From the NCBI GenBank assembly GCA_000987045.1, contig LAKY01000016.1, positions 124,001 to 188,000 on the forward strand: DNA of 64,000 nt, in the 5' to 3' direction. Below are positions 33,301 to 40,832 of this stretch, one piece after another. The notes beneath the pieces were generated by a model that did no database searches, was not told the origin of the DNA, and worked only from the letters and a program-made list of their open reading frames with translations. Position 1 is the first letter of the stretch, and each line of letters begins with the position of its first letter. Position numbers and translations under genes: made by a program. The DNA is from Clostridiales bacterium PH28_bin88 (GTDB lineage Bacteria; Bacillota; PH28-bin88).

Positions 33301-33377
33301 CCAGGCGGAGAAGGTGCGATGCTTACCAGCAAAAGGATTATCAAAATACCGGCAATTATTTTGTTATGACACTTCAT
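27387..33377 (-). CDS. giant exported IPT/TIG-repeat protein with fibronectin type III domain
   Basis: A 1996-residue secreted protein. After a signal peptide (IIAGILIILLLVSIAPSPPG) come 18 IPT/TIG beta-sandwich repeats of about 85-100 residues (about 35-1690), each opening with a variant of ITSVTPNxGpxxGGTxVTITG and holding TAVTPPGxxGxxDVTVxNPDGG. A fibronectin III domain (about 1692-1780, PDTPGWLSASSYDHQTIRLRWD) and a 200-residue beta-rich end follow. No SLH motif or LPXTG anchor is seen, so it may be held by the two SLH proteins encoded next. ATG follows GGAGGG. It lies right after flgL where a short yviE-type gene is usual. A stalk, adhesin or filament-associated role is inference. Confidence 0.92.
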   Translation of the reverse strand: MKCHNKIIAGILIILLLVSIAPSPPGALAADAPQISSVSPAQGPNTGGTTVTIFGSNFVAGDVQNTKVYFGPATAVVQEVRSDRVIVSSPAYASAGAVDVKVVNPDGISDVMYDGFLYTSTPTIDADPSPNSGTSIGGTRITITGTEFQPGAKVYVDNNLAEDVIVDSATQIKATTPPGTLGYKTVQVVNPDGGTASRDNAFNYVLSTPAVESISPTKGAGGTVITVTGAVYSEFGVGAKVKVGINYASNVQVISPREITAVVPPGNVDGTKKDIQVINPDGASSTLSGAFEYIIMPSVTSITPNYGWTGDTIIIKGANFGKIFQDPDTKPMVVVGGFAARVDSFTADTITATLLDGNVGPADVTVRNPADPEQGVTVPSGFTFTQGKSQPVVTIIEPNMGSTDGGQEVTITGSDFRIAADGALPVVLVGGKQAEIKRDFNGAPYVEPTRIVIITPSHSAGPKDVTVTNPDGGTVTVKDGFTYKIPERVLRITSVTPDKGTVEGGTPITVFGVNFPTVEEWQSVSAQVYLYIGGNPATNVQVTKIDDTTVITAETPGGYVEEGQLETSQDVMLEVVRGTTVERYTLVGGFTYRMPGSQPRISAVKNTDTGDNTGPLGGGSQISITGTDFRSGVSVYIGRIDVSRRVQVLSVTTTEIRAVTPAGDKPGPVDVIVINADLGMDVAKNAFVYKGTTMVVTSVTPNFGPVSGGTRIEITGANFDEDTIVRDDGSTETYIWLYLADAESRYQAEIVRRDDGKLTDGFVITAITPKYTPGLKDVIVANRYGEYVLPLAFDYRLPSVNPMISMVTSDEGTPETPARGPVTGGTPFTIEGMNFASGATVTVGGQPATDVVVQSSTLITAVSPPGQPGLQDVTVTNAIGGSHTMPGGFFYYSNPAITGTSPATGSIYGGSIVSISGRQFYPGAQVVVGSVYLDPEKDVFVAGQDLMKIRLPAEPTGKEGPVMITITNTDGGSTSWDKFIYKKPAGTVTVNQVDPQIGPTEGGTEVTIKGDGFAPDAMVYFGWEQAVQVKVISPREIQAVTPPNLPGFYDVTVVNKDDTGAGVLPAAFKYRLPLTSPKITGVYPNFGPDSGDTPVVIKGENFWPGAQVRIGDNLATGVKVVDSKTIEAFTPAGPVGPVNVQVINPDGGLYLLKNGFTYKKPASSPTIQSIAPAFVTTAGGTYVTVSGSDFRLNARVFFGAVESGSVELLDGNTLRVKTPPHAEGTYNVTVVNEDGGTATLFNGITYLYPQSEPRITAINPNSGVAAGGTEVTITGFDFRPGAEVYFNGVAATGVVVVDYTTIIARTPPGKKGPADVTVMNTGADLGSFTLRNGFTYVTSAPKITAVLPNMGTRAGGDQVTITGQDFLPGAKVYIGDDEAPVISVQSTAITFITPASENIGPRDVKVVNPDLEQAVLKNGFTYKIPDSNPLITGVDPGTGSTAGGIYVTITGQDFRDGALVYIGGREATEVKILDGGRAVKARTPPHTAGPKDVTVINYDGGSHTLPGGFTYQVPGSEPVIKSVTPGKGPIVGGTLITVTGLDFREGIAVFVGGSPATGVERVDYKTLKATVPPGEQGPAGVSVVNPDQGSFTLAKGFTYYHVEIPVITSVLPGEGPTTGGTAITISGDRFIKGATVTIGGKPALNVQVVDKNRITAVTPAGPEGWQELKITNPDGGWSVLANGFRYVRPRSKPDTPGWLSASSYDHQTIRLRWDPVEFANYYEIYVSPSNSTTYRFLAQTRETLYYATDLEPDEKYYFQVRAVNELGVSYFSDYDYVWTKEEDDDDRKQETVPYTSITNSGGQVTVHIPTEEAFKSGYRWDLDEPEFRQAKKFQVTLAGRAAKNGSRNLVVDTGIFRLVLSSGALRTPTIASLSSSELDDSWVRLTVTDLGQGEAESALGLLPKGSRILSPVLAVGWESQTGRKVQQVDRFYGDVTLDLSYNPDSLRQPERKKIDIYVYNPGERKWQALGGDVDPYWPTVSVVIKQPGRYVLVEQP

Positions 33378-33428
33378 GGTTTTCCCTCCACTGGCAGCAT
33401 GCCACAGAATTGCCCGTTGAACAGTTTC

Positions 33429-33445
33429 ACCCCTGTTAGGGGTGA
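33429..33445. repeat. short inverted repeat between flgL and TIG gene
   Basis: CACCCCT-GTT-AGGGGTG forms a perfect 7-bp hairpin in the 118-base gap. No T-run follows on the minus strand, so it is not a normal terminator; it may modulate read-through into the surface-protein genes. Confidence 0.4.
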
Positions 33446-33495
33446 GAAAGATCGCTTATACTTAGCAGTTAAGTCCACGCCGCGCAATTATTTTC

Positions 33496-34398
33496 CTACC
33501 TCAAGAAATTTATCAGGCTCGGCTGCAGCACCATGGCGGCGGTGGCCAGGGAGGCCTGGTAGACCGCTTCCTGGTTTTTATAGTACATGACAGTTTCGGC
33601 CAGGTCGATATCTTCCAGCTTGGACATCATTTCGGTCATCTTGACCTGTGCCTCCTCGGTGCGGCTCTTCGCCAAGGACAGGCGGTTGGACTTGGCGCCG
33701 AGTTCAGCCCGGACGTTCAGGGTATGGTCGCCGTACTTATCCAGGTCGGAAAGCACGCTCCCCGGAAGAGCGGAGATATCGCCATTATCGAGGGCGTCGC
33801 GCAGGGCAAAAAGGGACGCAAAAAGACTGCTTGGGCTACCGGTTGAAGGTACGTCAAACCCCTCAATGCCGGAGATATTAACCGACAGGGTGACTCCCGG
33901 CGCTACTTCCCAGTTCTGGGCCTGCCCGTCGCCATCATAAATCACGCTGTCGCCCACCCTGGCGAAGGGCGGCTGGGCGGTGTAAGCGCCGCCAAAGACG
34001 TAGCGGCCGGCATAATTGGTATTGGCTACCTGAACCAGTTCGTCGATCAGTTGGTCGACTTCCCGCGCTAGGGCCTTTCGAGAGTCGTCGGGTATGGTAC
34101 CGGAGGCTCCGTAAACAGCCAGTTCCCGGGCGCGTTGAAAAATATCGGTAACCCGTCCCACTGCGGATTCGGAAACGTCGATCCAGCCGATCCCGTCCTC
34201 GATATTGCGCAGGTGCTGTTTCTGTTCTCCCAGAAAAGTTTTATAGGAGAGGATCTGGGCAGTGGCGATGGGGTCATCGGAGGGCTTACTCACTTTTTTC
34301 CCCGAGGACATCTGTTCCTGGGTAGTGCTCATCGCCCGCAGGTTCCGGTTAAGGTTCTGCAGGGTGTTACGGGTAAGCATCTGGTTGGTGATACGCAC
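33496..34398 (-). CDS. flgL: FlgL, hook-filament junction protein
   Basis: A 300-residue flagellin-like junction protein (HAP3). It opens MRITNQMLTRNTLQNLNRNL and contains MSSGKKVSKPSDDPIATAQIL, as FlgL does; the end, YYKNQEAVYQASLATAAMVLQPSLINFL, is the C-terminal D0 helix. GTG start behind TAGGAAAAG. It follows flgK by 13 bases. It joins the hook to the flagellin filament. Confidence 0.95.
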   Translation of the reverse strand: MRITNQMLTRNTLQNLNRNLRAMSTTQEQMSSGKKVSKPSDDPIATAQILSYKTFLGEQKQHLRNIEDGIGWIDVSESAVGRVTDIFQRARELAVYGASGTIPDDSRKALAREVDQLIDELVQVANTNYAGRYVFGGAYTAQPPFARVGDSVIYDGDGQAQNWEVAPGVTLSVNISGIEGFDVPSTGSPSSLFASLFALRDALDNGDISALPGSVLSDLDKYGDHTLNVRAELGAKSNRLSLAKSRTEEAQVKMTEMMSKLEDIDLAETVMYYKNQEAVYQASLATAAMVLQPSLINFLR

Positions 34399-34411
34399 CT
34401 TTTCCTACCCC

Positions 34412-35989
34412 CTATCGCTTCATCTGGTTGACAATGGTATCCAGCATTTCGTCCACGGTGGTGATGATGCGGGCTGCCGCCTGGTAGACGCGCTGGTACT
34501 GGATGGCCCTGGTCATCTCTTCATCGATGGAAACTCCCGAGGTACTGTCGCGGCGGTTCAGCAACTGGTCTACCAGCACCTGCTGGTTGTCCGCCATGCG
34601 GCCCGCCTCGTGAGCGGCCACGCCCAGGCTGGATACCATGTCCTTGTAATAATTGTCGAAGGTGGTGCCTCCCGGACCGGTTGCGGCCTGTAATGTTATC
34701 GGCTTACTGTTCGCGTCGTAAACCACTTCCAGGCGAGTTTGCCTGAGGGCAATGATGGCCAGGGCGTTGTTGGCGTCACCGGGGTTGGCGCTGGAGGCGC
34801 CGGCGGCGCGGATGTACTTCACGTTCCTTTGAATGGCCGCCTCCACTTCGATATCCGCCGCTCCTGTACCGGTGAAGAAACCGCCGGTATATGGGTCGGC
34901 CAAACCCGGCACGGCGATGGGATCACTCCCCCCGCCGTTGCCGTCCAGGTCATACCCTGCCCTGTGCACCTCGTTCACCATTTCCATCAGGCCGCGGGCC
35001 AGGGCGTTCAACTGGTCCATATAACCCTGCACCAGGTTGTCGCGGGCTAACACCAGCCCCATGAGGGAACCGTTGGTTGCCGTCACCGCTATGTTATCCG
35101 ACAGGTCGGTATCAGTGGGTGGAGCCTCTGTCCGGGGGTCATAAGCCGCCTGCCCCCACACTACCACCCCGTCTGCGGGCCGGGTAAGCACCTCCCGGAC
35201 TTTACGCCCGTCCACCAGGTAAATCGGGTCACCGGTAGTTTCCGTGTTGCCTGGTATGCTCACCCGTACCATACCGGTGTCCTTCTCCTGCCCACCCACC
35301 GTTTGCAGCACGGCCTCTACCTGGATGGGCACGATCTTCGCCAGCCGGTCCAGCAGCAGGTCGCGCTGGTCCAGCAGGTCGTTGGGCTGCTGGCCGGTAA
35401 GGTAGACGTTGGCGATCTGGGCGTTGAGATCGGAGATCTGCCTGGCCAGGGAATTTATATCTAAAAGACTGTTGTCCACCATAGAGGACAGGTCATTCTG
35501 GGTGGTTCGCAACTGGCTGTAACTGTGGCGGAGGGCCTCAGCCAGGGCCATGGATGTTTCCCGGACAGTCACCCGTACCGGAGAACTTTCCGGGTTTTTG
35601 GTCAGCTCCTGCCAGGCGTTCCAGAATTGACTCAACAGCGCGTTCATCCCGTCATCCGATGGCTCCATGTAACTTATTTCCACCCGTTGCAGGGTATCCC
35701 GGCGGACTTCCCACTGGCCCAGGGAGGAAGTTTCCTGCCTGACCTGAACGTCGATAAAGGCGTCGCGGACGCGGCGAAGGGTAAGGATCTCCACGCCTGT
35801 GCCGACCATGCCCAGCCCCTTGCTGAAACCGGGCGCGGGAATAGCCAAGCTGGCGGTCATCACCGCCTCCTGCCGGGTAAAACCGGGGGTATTGGCGTTA
35901 GCAATGTTGTGAGAGGTGGTACTCAATCCGGTTTGCTGGGCGCGCAGGGCGGTAACGGCGGTATTGATGGTGGAGAATAAACCAGGCAT
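34412..35989 (-). CDS. flgK: FlgK, hook-associated protein 1
   Basis: A 525-residue junction protein (HAP1). N-terminal STINTAVTALRAQQTGLSTTSHNIANANTPGFTRQEAVM is the rod/hook family signature; the C-terminal SGVSIDEEMTRAIQYQRVYQAAARIITTVDEMLDTIVN is the flg_bbr C-terminal helix. Length matches the family. ATG behind GGAGGTG. It is coupled to flgL and preceded by flgN with a 76-base gap holding GGTCGTCGGA-type repeats. Confidence 0.96.
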   Translation of the reverse strand: MPGLFSTINTAVTALRAQQTGLSTTSHNIANANTPGFTRQEAVMTASLAIPAPGFSKGLGMVGTGVEILTLRRVRDAFIDVQVRQETSSLGQWEVRRDTLQRVEISYMEPSDDGMNALLSQFWNAWQELTKNPESSPVRVTVRETSMALAEALRHSYSQLRTTQNDLSSMVDNSLLDINSLARQISDLNAQIANVYLTGQQPNDLLDQRDLLLDRLAKIVPIQVEAVLQTVGGQEKDTGMVRVSIPGNTETTGDPIYLVDGRKVREVLTRPADGVVVWGQAAYDPRTEAPPTDTDLSDNIAVTATNGSLMGLVLARDNLVQGYMDQLNALARGLMEMVNEVHRAGYDLDGNGGGSDPIAVPGLADPYTGGFFTGTGAADIEVEAAIQRNVKYIRAAGASSANPGDANNALAIIALRQTRLEVVYDANSKPITLQAATGPGGTTFDNYYKDMVSSLGVAAHEAGRMADNQQVLVDQLLNRRDSTSGVSIDEEMTRAIQYQRVYQAAARIITTVDEMLDTIVNQMKR

Positions 35990-35998
35990 AATGCACCT

Positions 35999-36040
35999 CC
36001 AGTCGGTCGTCAGAAGTCAGAGGTCGGTCGTCGGAGGAAA
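35999..36040. repeat. GTCGG-rich intergenic repeat, copy 1
   Basis: Between flgN and flgK is a run of short degenerate units (AGTCGGTCGTCAGAAGTCAG and AGGTCGGTCGTCGGAGG). The same GGTCGTCGGA word occurs between cheB and flgM (36870-36915), and a related CGGAGGTCGGAAG occurs near 40740. Confidence 0.55.
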
Positions 36041-36065
36041 GGCACCGGGAGAGCCGGTACTATCG

Positions 36066-36557
36066 TTAAACAGTCCTGTCGATGAGGGAGGTTCCGCCCG
36101 CGCCGGTCCCTACCTGGCCCATGGAGCCGTATGTAAGGTTTTCGGTAGGAACCATCGCCTGCAGCAGGCGGTTGATGTATCCCAGGGACTGCCGGATGAG
36201 CAGTTTGTTAATCTCGTTCAGTTCCTGCAGTTGGGCGTAGTTACGCCGCAGGGTATCGGCAATACCCATCAGGGATTCCCGGTATTCCCCTCCGGCGTAG
36301 GGTAAAACGTCCCCCAGGGTTAACCCGGAACCCAGGTCGAGGGTTTGACCCAACCTGTGCTGCACCTCGACCCTTTCTCCTTCGATGATTACCAGTTGCC
36401 GGCTGGCCTGTTCCTGCTCCCGGGTTACCCGGGCCAGTGCATCCATATCGTTATCCTTCAGGGCGGTCATTTCCTCCCTGCCCAAGTGGATCAAGTCCTC
36501 CATCAGCCGGTTCTGTCGCTCCAGCAAATTCACCAGGAATGCGAACATGCTTTCCAC
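36066..36557 (-). CDS. flgN: FlgN-family flagellar export chaperone
   Basis: A 163-residue helical protein (FAFLVNLLERQNRLMEDLIHLGREEMTALKDNDMDALARVTREQEQASRQLVIIEGERVEVQHRLG), the pattern of FlgN, the chaperone for FlgK and FlgL. It lies between flgM and flgK as in Bacillus (yvyG). The likely start is GTG after AAAGGTGATGG. Confidence 0.88.
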   Translation of the reverse strand: MESMFAFLVNLLERQNRLMEDLIHLGREEMTALKDNDMDALARVTREQEQASRQLVIIEGERVEVQHRLGQTLDLGSGLTLGDVLPYAGGEYRESLMGIADTLRRNYAQLQELNEINKLLIRQSLGYINRLLQAMVPTENLTYGSMGQVGTGAGGTSLIDRTV

Positions 36558-36575
36558 CTGACCATCACCTTTTCT

Positions 36576-36860
36576 TTACATTCTCCCCAGCCGGATTTCC
36601 TCTACCAGCCGGGCGGCCAACTGTTCGGCCGGCACACTGTAGGTACCGTCCTGGAGCCGCCGCTTGATATCCTGGATGAGTTCCTCCCGCTCGACCGGCT
36701 GGGCCGCCTCTCTGACAAGTTCACGCAGGATCACGGTCTCCGGTGACAAGTCCAGGATATCCTTGTCCCCCGCCGGAGACTGCCGTTCTTGTTTCCCCAG
36801 CTTGTTGTACGTGCCGTAGGCCCTGGCCGCCTGTACCTGTGAGATACCATCCACTTTCAT
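36576..36860 (-). CDS. flgM: FlgM, anti-sigma factor of the flagellar sigma factor
   Basis: A 94-residue protein. The N-terminal half is flexible and charged; the C-terminal half, DLSPETVILRELVREAAQPVEREELIQDIKRRLQDGTYSVPAEQLAARLVEEI, is the sigma-binding helix region of FlgM. It holds the flagellar sigma factor until the hook is complete and FlgM is exported. It is first in the flgM-flgN-flgK-flgL unit, behind a sigma-D-type promoter at 36954-36981, which makes a feedback loop. Confidence 0.93.
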   Translation of the reverse strand: MKVDGISQVQAARAYGTYNKLGKQERQSPAGDKDILDLSPETVILRELVREAAQPVEREELIQDIKRRLQDGTYSVPAEQLAARLVEEIRLGRM

Positions 36861-36869
36861 CTCGTGACA

Positions 36870-36930
36870 CCTACCGTTTCGGTCGCCGGTCGTCGGAAAT
36901 CGGAGGTCGGATGTTGACCGACAAATGAAC
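36870..36930. repeat. GTCGG-rich intergenic repeat, copy 2
   Basis: Just upstream of flgM, the sequence CGGTCGTCGGAAATCGG and AGGTCGGATGTTGACCGAC repeats the words seen at 35999-36040. It lies in the flgM leader region. Confidence 0.5.
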
Positions 36931-36953
36931 CGTTCAAAATAATCCTAGTTAGT

Positions 36954-36981
36954 CTATCGGAAGTCATGAGGTAAAACTTTA
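36954..36981 (-). promoter_or_regulatory. sigma-D-type promoter upstream of flgM
   Basis: On the minus strand TAAA (with GTTTT after it), 16 bases in total, then TCCGATAG, two mismatches from GCCGATAA. Spacing is identical to the flagellin promoter. The -35 box overlaps the end of cheB. Confidence 0.75.
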
Positions 36982-38070
36982 GTCTTTTTTAAGTACTGCC
37001 GCTGTAATTTCATCGCCGATCTCGGGTAGCGGAGCCACCTTATCCACCACTCCTGCCTCGATGGCTGCCTTGGGCATACCGAACACAATGCAGGAACTTT
37101 CAGCCTCGGCCAAGACCTTCCCCCCACGCTCCTTGATGGCCTTGAGGCCCCGCACCCCGTCGTTGCCCATTCCCGTAAGGATCACGCCCAGGCTTCGAGC
37201 CCCGTACACCTCGGCTACGGATAAAAACAACACGTCCGCCGACGGCTTGAAAAGGGTCTGCACCGGCGCCGACCGGTTCAGTCGTACCAGAACGGCATCC
37301 TCTCTCGTTTCCAGGATCATCTGCCAACCGGCTGGAGCTACCAGTGCCCGGCCCGGGCGGACCACGTCACCAGCCTCAGCCTCTTTAACCTCCAGCCGGC
37401 TGTTGTCGTTCAGGCGCTGGGCCAGCGGTCCGGTAAACCCGGGCGGCATGTGTTGCACGATGAGAATGCCGGCGGGGAAATTGGCCGGCAATACTCGCAT
37501 CACGGCATTTAGGGCTGAAGGGCCACCGGTGGAGGCGCCGATGGCGACTAACTCCACCGCATGTTTTGGCGTCAAAAGGTTCCCGGCGGCCCTGGGTGGC
37601 GGCTGTTTTCCCAATGGATGGAAATCGGCCGGAGGTGGGGCATTTCTGGTGGGCCGGCAGACCTTCGTTACCGGTAAACCCGCCACCGCCTTTACCTTGG
37701 CTGTAAGATCTTGGGCCAACTGGCCCAGGTCCGCCTGGCGGGCAGGCTTGGTTACAAAGTCTACCGCCCCCAGTTCCAGTGCGCGCAAGGTGGCTTCAGC
37801 CCCCCTGGTGGTAAGAGCGCTAACCATCAGCACCGGCACCGGGTAAAGGCACATCAGCCGTTCCAGGGTTTCCAGTCCGTTCATCCCGGGCATCTCCACG
37901 TCCAGGGTTACCACCTGGGGCCGGAGGCGGGGGATCTTCTCCAGCGCCTCCTGTCCGTTCCGGGCGTAACCCACCACCTGGATGGAAGGATCCTGTTCCA
38001 GCATGGCGGTCAGCACCCGGCGCATCAAGGCGGAATCGTCTACGAGAAAGGCTTTAACCGGCGAAGTCAT
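36979..38070 (-). CDS. cheB: CheB, protein-glutamate methylesterase/glutaminase
   Basis: A 363-residue chemotaxis adaptation enzyme. The receiver domain has VKAFLVDDSALMRRVL and the phospho-acceptor Asp in VVTLDVEMPGMNGLETL; the esterase domain has the catalytic Ser in AIGASTGGPSALNAVM, His in LIVQHMPPGFTGPLAQRL and Asp in VILTGMGNDGVRGL. It removes methyl groups from receptors. The ATG at 38070 lies inside the last codons of cheA; the frame is open further upstream but the protein alignment begins here. Followed by flgM. Confidence 0.96.
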   Translation of the reverse strand: MTSPVKAFLVDDSALMRRVLTAMLEQDPSIQVVGYARNGQEALEKIPRLRPQVVTLDVEMPGMNGLETLERLMCLYPVPVLMVSALTTRGAEATLRALELGAVDFVTKPARQADLGQLAQDLTAKVKAVAGLPVTKVCRPTRNAPPPADFHPLGKQPPPRAAGNLLTPKHAVELVAIGASTGGPSALNAVMRVLPANFPAGILIVQHMPPGFTGPLAQRLNDNSRLEVKEAEAGDVVRPGRALVAPAGWQMILETREDAVLVRLNRSAPVQTLFKPSADVLFLSVAEVYGARSLGVILTGMGNDGVRGLKAIKERGGKVLAEAESSCIVFGMPKAAIEAGVVDKVAPLPEIGDEITAAVLKKD

Positions 38071-40105
38071 AGGCTTTGTCCATTCCTGTCTGCCCGACCA
38101 GTCCCCGGATGTCAAGGATCAATGCCACCCGGCCGTCTCCCATAATGGTTGCCCCGGCCAACCCGGGCACCTGACCGATGTAATCTCCCAGGGACTTGAT
38201 GACAATCTCCTGTTCTCCAATCAGGGTATCCACAATAAAGCCCAGCCGGCGTTCGGAGATCCCTACAACCACCACCGGGAATTTCTCGACCGCAACTTCC
38301 CCGGTTCCGAAACCCAGCACCCGGTCCAGCCGGAACAGGGGCAGCACCTGGCCGCGGACCAGCACTACCTCCCGCTGCTGCACCCGCTGTACCTGTGAGC
38401 GTTCAACATTGATAATCTCTACCACGTTGGCCAGGGGAAAGGCGAGCACCTGGTCGCCTACGTACACCAGTAAGGAACGGTTGATGGCGAGGGTGAGGGG
38501 CAGTTTAATAGTAAACCGGGTACCCCTGCCACCGGTTGTTTCGGTATCAACCGTTCCGTTGATCCTTTCGATATGGGCCCGGACGATGTCCATCCCCACT
38601 CCACGGCCGGACACATCGCTGACCGCTCTCGCGGTTGAAAAACCGGGAAGGAAGATGATGCCCAAAGCCTCCCGCTCGCTCAGCCGGGCGGCAGCCTCCA
38701 TGGACAGAAGGCCTTTTTCCACCGCCTTTTTCTTCAAAACAGCGGTGCTTATCCCCCGCCCGTCGTCTTCCACCGTAATAACGATCTGGTTTTCCTGGTG
38801 CGAGGCCCGGAGTTTGACAGTACCGTGCCGGGGTTTTCCCGCCTTTAGCCGCTCCTCCGGAGTCTCGATCCCGTGGTCAATAGCGTTGCGCAGCAGGTGA
38901 ATCAGGGGGTCGCCAATTTCCTCGATCACGGTACGGTCCAGTTCTGTTTCGCGCCCCTCCACCACAAAATCCACTTCCTTGCCGGCCTTTTGGGCCAGGT
39001 CCCGGACCATACGGGGAAACCGGTTAAAGACCTGTTCTATGGGAAACATACGGGCCTTCATGATCTCTTCCTGCAGGTCCCCGGTAATGCGTCCAATATG
39101 TACCGAAACCTCCTCCAGCGTCTCTACCAGTTCCACGGAACCCAGCCGGTTCTTCAGGTGGCTTCCTACCTGAGCCAGGCGCCCCCGGTCAATCACCAGT
39201 TCGCCTACCAGGTTCATCAGGTTCTCCAACCGCTGGACATCTACCCGCACCGTCTGCGCAAGCTTGCGTTCCTGTCTTTCGCCGCTTCCGGTATCAGCTT
39301 TTAGTTCCGCCGGGCCATCTTCCGTTATGGACTTCCCTGCCGCGGAATCGCTTTCTCCCTCCAGTGTTACCGGTGTTACCGTAACCGCGGCAATCTCGGA
39401 AATGGACTTGACCACGTTGGCCACCGTGTCCGCGTCTTCCCGGGTGATGATTACCAGTTCAAACCGGTCCTCAAACTTTTCCGCCTCAATTTCTTCGGTG
39501 GAGGGGATCGTCTTGATGACTTCGCCAATATCCTTAAGGTTATTAAATACAATGTATGCCCGGGCGGACTTCATCAGGCAACCGGGTTCAATGGTGATTG
39601 CTACATGGTAGACGCGATAGCCTTTGACCTCCGCCGCCCTTACCACGTTCTGTTCTACGTCGTCCAATTCAACTGCCGGCGCCATGTCAATGGTTGCCGC
39701 CACCGGAGCCAACTCCTGGCTGGCTGCCGCTTTCAACCGCCTGATTAAGGGGTTAACATCCACCTCTACTTCCACGCTGCTTGCCACCCGGTTCTTCAGC
39801 ACGCGTAAGTGATCCAGGCACGCCAGCAGCAAGTCGATAATTTCACGAGATACCTCCAGTTCCTGGTGGCGGAGCTTGTCCAGCACGTTTTCCATGTCAT
39901 GGGTGAGGGTGGCAATCTCGTCGAACCCCATGGAGGCCGAGGATCCCTTGATGGTGTGTGCCGCTCGAAAAATCTTGTTCAGTAGTCCGGTGTTGTTGCG
40001 GTCTTGTTCCAAAAGGAGGATAGCCTGGTCCATTTCCTGGAGTTGTTCTTCTGTTTCGTCAAGAAAGACCCCCAGGTACTGGGACATGTCGAACTGGGAA
40101 GTCAT
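38054..40105 (-). CDS. cheA: CheA, chemotaxis histidine kinase
   Basis: A 683-residue kinase. P1 HPt domain with the phospho-acceptor His in IFRAAHTIKGSSASMGF (about residue 50); P2-like middle; P3 dimer helices; P4 ATPase with DPLIHLLRNAIDHGIETPEERL, VEDDGRGIS and GRGVGMDIV; P5 CheW-like domain near the C-terminus. It relays receptor signals to CheY and CheB; no cheY is in the window. It overlaps the cheW stop by 4 bases and the cheB start by 17, so the three are coupled. Confidence 0.97.
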   Translation of the reverse strand: MTSQFDMSQYLGVFLDETEEQLQEMDQAILLLEQDRNNTGLLNKIFRAAHTIKGSSASMGFDEIATLTHDMENVLDKLRHQELEVSREIIDLLLACLDHLRVLKNRVASSVEVEVDVNPLIRRLKAAASQELAPVAATIDMAPAVELDDVEQNVVRAAEVKGYRVYHVAITIEPGCLMKSARAYIVFNNLKDIGEVIKTIPSTEEIEAEKFEDRFELVIITREDADTVANVVKSISEIAAVTVTPVTLEGESDSAAGKSITEDGPAELKADTGSGERQERKLAQTVRVDVQRLENLMNLVGELVIDRGRLAQVGSHLKNRLGSVELVETLEEVSVHIGRITGDLQEEIMKARMFPIEQVFNRFPRMVRDLAQKAGKEVDFVVEGRETELDRTVIEEIGDPLIHLLRNAIDHGIETPEERLKAGKPRHGTVKLRASHQENQIVITVEDDGRGISTAVLKKKAVEKGLLSMEAAARLSEREALGIIFLPGFSTARAVSDVSGRGVGMDIVRAHIERINGTVDTETTGGRGTRFTIKLPLTLAINRSLLVYVGDQVLAFPLANVVEIINVERSQVQRVQQREVVLVRGQVLPLFRLDRVLGFGTGEVAVEKFPVVVVGISERRLGFIVDTLIGEQEIVIKSLGDYIGQVPGLAGATIMGDGRVALILDIRGLVGQTGMDKAYDFAG

Positions 40106-40599
40106 TTAGCTACCGCCTCCAGCTCCTGGCTTTTAGCCAACAGTTGACGCTGTTCATGGTCGTATAGTACCTTGTCAAGATCCAACAGGATAATCAATTG
40201 TTCTTGCCACTTGCCCACTCCTCTGAGGTAGGCTACGTCCACACTGGACAGCATGGGAGGAGGCGGCTCGATATTGGCCACCGGCAGGCGCAACACTTCC
40301 GAGACTGAATCCACGATCATCCCCACCGTCACACCGTTTACCTCTACCACCATAATCCGGGAGTTCTGAGTTTCCTCCCCCACCGGCAAGCCAAAACGCT
40401 TGTGCAAATCGATTACCGGCACGATTTTCCCGCGAAGGTTGATAACCCCTTCAACAAAGTCGGGAGTCCTGGGTACTTCAGTAATGGTCTGCATGCGGAT
40501 AATTTCATGTACGCTGGAAATGTCGATGCCGTAAGTTTCACCCGCCAGTTGAAAAACCACCAGTTGTTCATCCGCACTGGTATTAATCTTGTCATCCAT
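40102..40599 (-). CDS. cheW: CheW, receptor-kinase coupling protein
   Basis: A 165-residue adaptor: EQLVVFQLAGETYGIDISSVHEIIRMQTITEVPRTPDFVEGVINLRGKIVPVIDLHKRFGLP is the CheW signature and covers the receptor-binding region. ATG at 40599 follows AAAGGAAAGGGTGAG; an in-frame GTG lies 11 codons upstream. It heads cheW-cheA-cheB. Confidence 0.96.
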   Translation of the reverse strand: MDDKINTSADEQLVVFQLAGETYGIDISSVHEIIRMQTITEVPRTPDFVEGVINLRGKIVPVIDLHKRFGLPVGEETQNSRIMVVEVNGVTVGMIVDSVSEVLRLPVANIEPPPPMLSSVDVAYLRGVGKWQEQLIILLDLDKVLYDHEQRQLLAKSQELEAVAK

Positions 40600-40702
40600 C
40601 AATGTTTGCTCACCCTTTCCTTTTGGATTCACAGGTTGCCCGGAATTACCAATTTAATAGGCTTAATTCAACAAATTTCCTCAAATTCCTCTGATCAAAA
40701 GC

Positions 40703-40734
40703 AAAAAGACCTCCCGTGACGTCCACGGAGGGCC
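40703..40734 (-). terminator. intrinsic terminator after dacA-type gene
   Basis: CCTCCGTG-GACGT-CACGGGAGG then TCTTTTT on the minus strand, 100 bases after the carboxypeptidase stop. It separates that gene from cheW. Confidence 0.85.
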
Positions 40735-40832
40735 TAAAACGGAGGTCGGAAGTGACAAATCAGATGCCAGAAAAAAGACACGTAGCTCCAAAAGAAGTTA
40801 TCATAAGGCTAGGCGAATTTTATCGCATCGCT

